Of a stretch of 64,000 nucleotides of DNA, positions 59,253 through 64,000 are shown piece after piece. Below the pieces are notes generated by a model. The model saw only the letters and a program-made list of their open reading frames with translations. It had not been told where the DNA came from and did no database searches. The DNA comes from Micromonospora sp. NBC_00389 (GTDB taxonomy: Bacteria > Actinomycetota > Actinomycetes > Mycobacteriales > Micromonosporaceae), in contig NZ_CP107947.1 of assembly GCF_036059255.1 (NCBI RefSeq), positions 310,001 through 374,000 of the forward strand. Direction: 5' to 3'. Positions within the stretch are counted from its first letter, which is position 1; each line of letters starts with the position of its first letter. Made by a program: the position numbers and the translations under genes.

Positions 59253-62252
59253 TCAGCCGGTCGGGCTGACGCTCGGCGCCGGACCACCGGTGGGCGTACC
59301 GGCCGGGTTGGCCGCCTGCTGCGCCTGCTGGAAGGCGGTGAGCGCCTCGTCCAGCGCCTTCAGCGCGCGACCGTACCGCTCGAAGTCACCGGAGGTCTGC
59401 GCGGCGCGGACCTCGGTGATGGCGGCCTGCACCCGATCCGCAGCGGTGGCCAGCTCGCCGGTCGGCGGCGGAGTGCCGGTGCCGGCGCTCGGCGTCGGTG
59501 TCGGCGTCTGCGTCGGTGCCGGCGTCGGTGTCGTCGGGTTGCCACCGGTGGTCGGGGGTGGCGGCGCGCCCTGTCCGGCCCGCTTGCCCTGGTCGACCAG
59601 TTGCTTGATGCCGTCGTTGATGTTGTCGGCGAGCGCCACGAACGAGCCGCCGTCGCCGTACGAGAGCAGCACCTTCTGCAACAGCGGGTACGCGTCCTGC
59701 TGGTTGCTCTTCACGTAGACCGGCTCGACGTAGAGCATGCCGTCGGCGAACGGCAGCGAGAGCAGGTTGCCGTACTGCACCTGCGCCTGGTTGCTGGAGA
59801 GCAGGTTGAGCTGCTGGCGGATGTTGGCGTTGTTCGTCATCTGCTGGTGCACCTGCACCGGGCCGGAGATCCGGGTCTGGTCCGGTAGCTCCAGCACCTC
59901 CAGCCGGGGCTTCCCGTCGACGTACGACCCGGAGATCAGCGCGGCGAGGTTCTGCCGGCCGTTCGGGGTGACCGCGGAGGTGAGCTGGAACCGCGGGCCC
60001 TCCTGCCCCGGGAACTGCGTGAACAGGTAGTACGGGGGCTGCTTCTGGCCGCTGTCCGGCGCGTCCGGCACGTTCGGTACCTGCCAGAAGTCCTGCGCGG
60101 AGTAGAAGTCGCCCGGGTTGGTCACGTGGAACTTGGTGAGCAGGTTGCGCTGCACCTTGAACATGTCCGCCGGGTAGCGCAGGTGCTCGGTCAGCTCGAC
60201 CGGGATCTCTTCCTTCGGCAGCACCAGGTCACCGCCGAACGCCTTGTTCCACGCCTTGAGCACCGGATCGGTGTCGTCGTACTCGTAGAGCTTCACGGTG
60301 CCGTCGTACGCGTCGACCGTGGCCTTCACCGAGTTGCGCATGTAGTTGACGTTCTCCCGGGCCAGCTGGAAGGTGCCCCGGTTGGTCAACTCGTCGGTGG
60401 TTTCGGTCTGCAGGTTGACCCGCTCGGCGTACGGGTAGGTCGCCGCCGTCGTGTAGCCGTCGACGATCCACTGCACGCGGCCGTCGACCACCGCCGGGTA
60501 CGGGTCGCCGTCCAGGGTGAGGAACGGCGCGACCTTCTCCACCCGGTCCCGCGGGTTGCGCACGTAGAGCAGCTTGGAGTCCTTGTTGACCGCCTCGGAG
60601 AGCAGGAAGTTCGACTCCTGCTCCTTGATGGCGTACAGCAGCCGCCGCGGGAAGGAACCGATCTCCACGCCGCCCTCACCGGTGTAGGTGTAGGACTCGC
60701 CGCCACCCTCACCGACCGGCCGGTCGAACTCGGCCTTCTTGTTCGGGTCGGCCTGGCCGACGATCGCGTAGTCGTCGGCGGCCATCCGCTCGCCGTAGTA
60801 GATGCGCGGCTGCTTCGCCGGGATCTGCTCGGTCTGCGAGGAGCACGCCTCCTGGGCCTTCTCGCCGAGGAAGCCGGAGACGAAGAACGGCTGCCCGCCG
60901 CAGACCACCTGGTTGGCCGGGGCGGCCACCAGCCCGTACCCGTGGGTGTAGACGGTGTGCCGGTTGATCCAGGTGTTCTGCTGGTCGGTCAGCTCGCCGT
61001 AGTTGATCTCCCGGACGCCGACCACGTAGTCGGAGGTCTTGCCGTTCACCCCGTACCGGTCGATGTCCAGCTTGGGGCCGAAGTCGTAGAAGCCACGCAC
61101 CTGCTGGAGCTGGGTGTACGTCTCGCTGACCAGCTGCGGGTCGAGCAGCCGCACGTTCGACACCACCGAGGTGTCGGTGGCCAGGTTGGCCGGCGGGGTG
61201 AGGTTGCTCGCCGCGTACGGGGTGGTCTCGGTGGCCGCCAGCCCGAACGCCGCCCGGGTCGCGTCGATGCTGCGCTGGATGTACGGCGCTTCCTTGTCCT
61301 TGGCGCTCGGCTTGACCTCGAAGGTCTGCACCGCCCAGGGATAGATGCCGCCGATGGCCACCGCGGAGACGCCGAGCAGGGCCAGCGAGATGCCCGGCCA
61401 GACCAGGTTCCGCATCCAGGCGTTGGAGAACACGATGATCGCGATCGCCACGACGATGGAGATGTAGGCCAGGATCTCCTTCGCCGGCAGCAACGCGTTG
61501 ACATCGGCGTAGCCGGCGCCGTACAGCTTGGCGCCCTCGTTGTACTCCAGCAGCATCGCGCGCCGGTCCAGCACGTACGCAATTGCCTTGAGCAGCACGA
61601 AGACCGCGACCAGGCTGCTCAGATGGGCCCGGGCCGCGTTGCTCATCCGGTCCCCGACGCCCTGGAGGCGGACGCCGCCGAAGAGGTAGTGCACCGCCAG
61701 CGCGCCGATCACGGCCAGCACCACGGCGGTGAAGGCGACCCCGAGCAGGTACCGCCAGAACGGCAACTGGAAGACGTAGAAGCCGATGTCCACGCCGAAC
61801 TCCGGGTCCTTGATCCCGAAGTCGCCGCCGTTGCGGAAGAGCAGCCACTGGTTCCACCGGCTCTGCGCGGAGAGACCGGCGAAGAGCCCCACCACGGCGG
61901 CGGTCAGCGCGATCCAGGTGCCGAGGCGCGGGCTGAGCGCCATCCGGTAGCGCTCCAGGGTCGCCTGCTCGACCGAGTGCGGACGCAGCCGCGGGCGCAG
62001 CCGGTGGGCCAGCCACAGGTTGCCGCCGACAATCAGCGCCATGCCTAGGCCGACGGCGAGGAAGAGCAGCAGCCGGGTGACCAGCACACCGGTGAAGACC
62101 TCGGTGTAGCGGACCTCGTCGAACCAGAGCCAGTCCGTCCACGCCTGAACACCCCACCCGAGCAGGGTGAAGAGCACGAACACCCCGACCAGGACGGCGA
62201 TGGTGACGCGTCCGCGCCGGCTCATCCTCGGAAGGGGGCTGCTGCTACGCAT
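59253..62252 (-). CDS. UPF0182 family large membrane protein
   Basis: A 999-residue protein conserved across actinobacteria and cyanobacteria. Seven membrane helices lie in the first 310 residues (first at about 16-36), followed by a large extracytoplasmic domain with SRWNQWLLFRNGGDFGIKDPEFG and many aromatic repeats. The C terminus (about 880-999) is Pro/Thr-rich with a helical end. Its function is unknown. Start ATG 62252 was chosen; GTG 62258 is equally possible. It follows the PDZ-protease gene by about 100 bases on the same strand, as in mycobacteria. Confidence 0.9.
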   Translation of the reverse strand: MRSSSPLPRMSRRGRVTIAVLVGVFVLFTLLGWGVQAWTDWLWFDEVRYTEVFTGVLVTRLLLFLAVGLGMALIVGGNLWLAHRLRPRLRPHSVEQATLERYRMALSPRLGTWIALTAAVVGLFAGLSAQSRWNQWLLFRNGGDFGIKDPEFGVDIGFYVFQLPFWRYLLGVAFTAVVLAVIGALAVHYLFGGVRLQGVGDRMSNAARAHLSSLVAVFVLLKAIAYVLDRRAMLLEYNEGAKLYGAGYADVNALLPAKEILAYISIVVAIAIIVFSNAWMRNLVWPGISLALLGVSAVAIGGIYPWAVQTFEVKPSAKDKEAPYIQRSIDATRAAFGLAATETTPYAASNLTPPANLATDTSVVSNVRLLDPQLVSETYTQLQQVRGFYDFGPKLDIDRYGVNGKTSDYVVGVREINYGELTDQQNTWINRHTVYTHGYGLVAAPANQVVCGGQPFFVSGFLGEKAQEACSSQTEQIPAKQPRIYYGERMAADDYAIVGQADPNKKAEFDRPVGEGGGESYTYTGEGGVEIGSFPRRLLYAIKEQESNFLLSEAVNKDSKLLYVRNPRDRVEKVAPFLTLDGDPYPAVVDGRVQWIVDGYTTAATYPYAERVNLQTETTDELTNRGTFQLARENVNYMRNSVKATVDAYDGTVKLYEYDDTDPVLKAWNKAFGGDLVLPKEEIPVELTEHLRYPADMFKVQRNLLTKFHVTNPGDFYSAQDFWQVPNVPDAPDSGQKQPPYYLFTQFPGQEGPRFQLTSAVTPNGRQNLAALISGSYVDGKPRLEVLELPDQTRISGPVQVHQQMTNNANIRQQLNLLSSNQAQVQYGNLLSLPFADGMLYVEPVYVKSNQQDAYPLLQKVLLSYGDGGSFVALADNINDGIKQLVDQGKRAGQGAPPPPTTGGNPTTPTPAPTQTPTPTPSAGTGTPPPTGELATAADRVQAAITEVRAAQTSGDFERYGRALKALDEALTAFQQAQQAANPAGTPTGGPAPSVSPTG

Positions 62253-62349
62253 TACCACTGTTGGCTCCGCACGCTCGAATATGATCGGCTCCGACCAGGC
62301 ACCCAGAGTACGGGGTGTTCCTGAACGTGGCGGGGCACGGTCACACGAG

Positions 62350-63363
62350 TCAGCAGCGGGTCGGCTGGCCCCCCGCGCGCAGCGTCTCCAGCGCGGTCAA
62401 TGCTTCGTCCAATGAGCCCACCCGCAGCAGCGGCAGATCGGGCTGTGGATTGCGGACCGCCTCGGCGCAGTTGTCGGCCGGTACCAGGAATGCCTTGGCC
62501 CCGGCGCGCTTCGCGCCGACCAGTTTCTGGGCGATCCCGCCGATCGGGCCGACCGCGCCCTCGTCGTCGATGGTGCCCGTGCCGGCGATGACCTTGCCGC
62601 CGGTGAGGTCGGCCGGGGTCAGCTTGTCGATGATGCCCAGGGCGAACATCAGGCCGGCGCTCGGCCCGCCGATGTCCTCCAGGTCGATGTCGAGCGTGAA
62701 CGGGTGCGGCTGCTGCTGGTCGATCTCGACGCCGATCCGCGGCCGGCCGTCCTGCTCGCGACTGGTCACCGTCGCGGTGGCCGGCACACCGTCACGGGTG
62801 TAGCCGATGGCCAGGGCCGTGCCGGCCGGCTTGGCCCGGATCAGCTCGGTGAGCTTCGTGGCCACCGGCACCGGCTGGCCGTCGACCGAGGTGACCACGT
62901 CGCCGACCTTGAGCTCCCCGGCGGACGGGCCGTCCGCGGCCACCGTCTTGACCACTACCTGCACCGGGAAGCCCAGTTCGCGCAGTGCCGCGGTCTCAGC
63001 GCTGGTCTCCGACGCCTGGAAGTCCTCGGCGTTGCGCTGCTCGACCTGCTCAGTCGACTCCCCCGGCGGGTAGACCAGCTCCCGCGGCACCACCGCCTCG
63101 TCGTCGGAGAACCAGCCGGCGATCGCCGCCCGGAGCCGCACCGTGGGCTGCACCCCCACCGTGGTCAGCCGGAGCTGGCCGGCGGAGGTCGACGTCTCCC
63201 GCCCGGAGATCTGGATGATTTCCTTGCCGCCGGCCGTGCCGAGGGTGTTGACCGTCGGGCCCGGGCCGAGCACCACGTACGGGATCGGCACCCGGAGCAC
63301 CCCGATGCTCAGCAGGGCGGTGAACAGGGCACCGAGCAGGACCGTCAGGCCACGACGTCTCAT
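62350..63363 (-). CDS. PDZ-domain, Lon-like (S16) serine protease, YlbL family
   Basis: A 337-residue membrane-anchored protease. An N-terminal helix (LLGALFTALLSIGVLRVPIPYVVLGPGPT) faces it outside. A PDZ domain covers about 125-205 (GPSAGELKVGDVVTSVDGQPV). The S16 domain contains the catalytic Ser in DIGGPSAGLMFALG and Lys in KLVGAKRAGAKAFLVP. TACTCT lies seven bases before the ATG, so the transcript is probably leaderless. It sits between UPF0182 and a divergent DUF2342 gene, a conserved trio. Confidence 0.92.
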   Translation of the reverse strand: MRRRGLTVLLGALFTALLSIGVLRVPIPYVVLGPGPTVNTLGTAGGKEIIQISGRETSTSAGQLRLTTVGVQPTVRLRAAIAGWFSDDEAVVPRELVYPPGESTEQVEQRNAEDFQASETSAETAALRELGFPVQVVVKTVAADGPSAGELKVGDVVTSVDGQPVPVATKLTELIRAKPAGTALAIGYTRDGVPATATVTSREQDGRPRIGVEIDQQQPHPFTLDIDLEDIGGPSAGLMFALGIIDKLTPADLTGGKVIAGTGTIDDEGAVGPIGGIAQKLVGAKRAGAKAFLVPADNCAEAVRNPQPDLPLLRVGSLDEALTALETLRAGGQPTRC

Positions 63364-63477
63364 GCGGCAGAGAGTACCGACCGCCCGGAGCGCGGCTGCC
63401 GGATGCGCGCACGACTTCGCCCTCAGCGCAACGCCAGCGGCGGCGACCTGGGGCGCGGCGCGCGTACCGTAGACGTC

Positions 63478-64000
63478 GTGCCTGATATTCCGTTCGGTTT
63501 CGCGCTCCCGGGTGGGCAACCACCAGACCCCAACGATCCCGCGCAGATGCAGCAGTTCATGTCGCAGTTGCAGCACCTGCTCTCCGCGCCGGGCAGCGGG
63601 CCGGTCAACTGGGACCTGGCCCGGCAGGTGGCGGCCAGCCAGCTGGCGGCTGCCGGCGACCCGGCGGTGTCGCCGTACGAGCGCAACGCGGTCGAGGAGG
63701 CCCTGCGCCTCGCTGACCTGTGGCTCGAACCCGCCTCGGCGTGGCCCTCCGGCATCCAGTCCCCGGTGGCGTGGAACCGGAACGAGTGGATCTTCAAGAC
63801 GCTCGACGTCTGGCGCAAGCTCTGCGACCCGGTGGCCAGCCGGATGGTCGGCGCGATGGGCGACCTGGTGCCGCCGGAGGCCCGCGCCCAGCTCGGCCCA
63901 ATGCAGTCGATGGTGGCCACCCTCGGTGGCGCGCTCTTCGGCGGCCAGTTGGGTCAGGCGCTCGGCTCGCTCGCCGCGGAGGTGCTCTCCGCCGGTGACA
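63478..64000 (+). CDS. DUF2342 zinc-dependent metalloprotease-like protein, N-terminal part
   Basis: The first 174 codons of a gene running off the right edge. It begins MPDIPFGFALPGGQPPDPND and continues with NWDLARQVAASQLAAAGDPAVS and GGALFGGQLGQALGSLA, a conserved start of the actinobacterial DUF2342 family, sometimes annotated as coenzyme F420 biosynthesis-associated or zinc metalloprotease. The zinc motif lies beyond the window. TACCGT seven bases before the GTG gives a leaderless start. It is divergent from the PDZ protease gene. Confidence 0.88.
   Translation, partial: MPDIPFGFALPGGQPPDPNDPAQMQQFMSQLQHLLSAPGSGPVNWDLARQVAASQLAAAGDPAVSPYERNAVEEALRLADLWLEPASAWPSGIQSPVAWNRNEWIFKTLDVWRKLCDPVASRMVGAMGDLVPPEARAQLGPMQSMVATLGGALFGGQLGQALGSLAAEVLSAGD

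Noticed and set aside
60126..62048. 640-codon frame antisense to UPF0182
   Set aside because: Shadow frame; the minus-strand protein is a well-known conserved family over the whole length.

Overview
The window is a contiguous piece of a very GC-rich actinobacterial chromosome. Gene content points to the Micromonosporaceae (Micromonospora or a close relative). The evidence is a fused Kgd/OdhA-type 2-oxoglutarate enzyme, two WhiB proteins, a nickel superoxide dismutase with its maturation protease, a SigR/RsrA pair, an actinobacterial 24-residue bL37 ribosomal protein, and an intergenic palindrome built on TGATCATGAAGTT that I recall as abundant in that family. Many genes start directly at the predicted transcript 5' end, with a TANNNT -10 box six or seven bases before the ATG/GTG. 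No rRNA, CRISPR array, insertion sequence, phage or plasmid module was found. This is core chromosome, not an accessory island.

Layout. 1-5.5 kb: end of a DUF4097 gene, a coupled acyltransferase pair resembling OlsB/OlsA (ornithine lipid synthesis), a hotdog-fold protein, an ABC-2 exporter and two coupled small membrane proteins. 5.8-18 kb: central carbon metabolism (kgd, a DUF6104 gene, pta-ackA, malic enzyme, an MDR oxidoreductase) and two tandem lipoprotein hydrolases. 18-22 kb: divergent sodX and sodN, with sodN coupled to an acetyltransferase and an RsbW-like anti-sigma factor, then a diacylglycerol-kinase-like gene and whiB1/wblE. 22-25.7 kb: an assimilatory sulfur operon (sulfite reductase, zinc ribbon, APS reductase, sirohydrochlorin chelatase) behind a 28-codon leader peptide with a near-terminal Cys codon. 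25.8-36.6 kb: an ArsR-type regulator, an aldo/keto reductase, a membrane glycosyltransferase, a PdtaS-like histidine kinase with a SIS-domain gene, a TPR protein and a divergent MFS-exporter/TetR pair around a 42-bp palindrome.

36.6-45.4 kb: acetyltransferase and biotinyl carrier (TB7.3 type), bL37, rsrA-sigR with an apparent sigma-R autoregulatory promoter, a second WhiB, an SRAP (HMCES/YedK) protein, aroA, rsgA, an inositol-phosphatase/HisN-like gene and a DMT-type transporter. From whiB1 through pdtaS, TB7.3, rsrA/sigR, SRAP and aroA to rsgA the gene set parallels Mycobacterium tuberculosis Rv3219-Rv3228, with insertions. 45.5-57 kb: a GT4 glycosyltransferase, an SDR, a regulatory cluster (STAS-ATPase fusion, DUF5709, NarL-type two-component system, RsbW-like ATPase), a PRPP-synthetase homologue, glpK, purC and an ABC solute-binding lipoprotein. 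57-64 kb: two identical initiator tRNA genes each with its own terminator, a SigE-type ECF sigma factor with a membrane partner, and the conserved trio UPF0182, PDZ/Lon-like protease and DUF2342 metalloprotease (parallel to Rv3193c-Rv3195).

The unifying theme is redox and sulfur homeostasis next to core metabolism. Thiol stress (SigR/RsrA), WhiB Fe-S sensors, Ni-SOD and cysteine-attenuated sulfate assimilation all lie within about 22 kb. No wholly new system is evident. The most useful second looks are the leader peptide with its possible attenuator, the sigma-R promoter upstream of a long SigR form, the sodN-GNAT-rsbW overlap operon lacking its sigma gene, and the intergenic palindromes.
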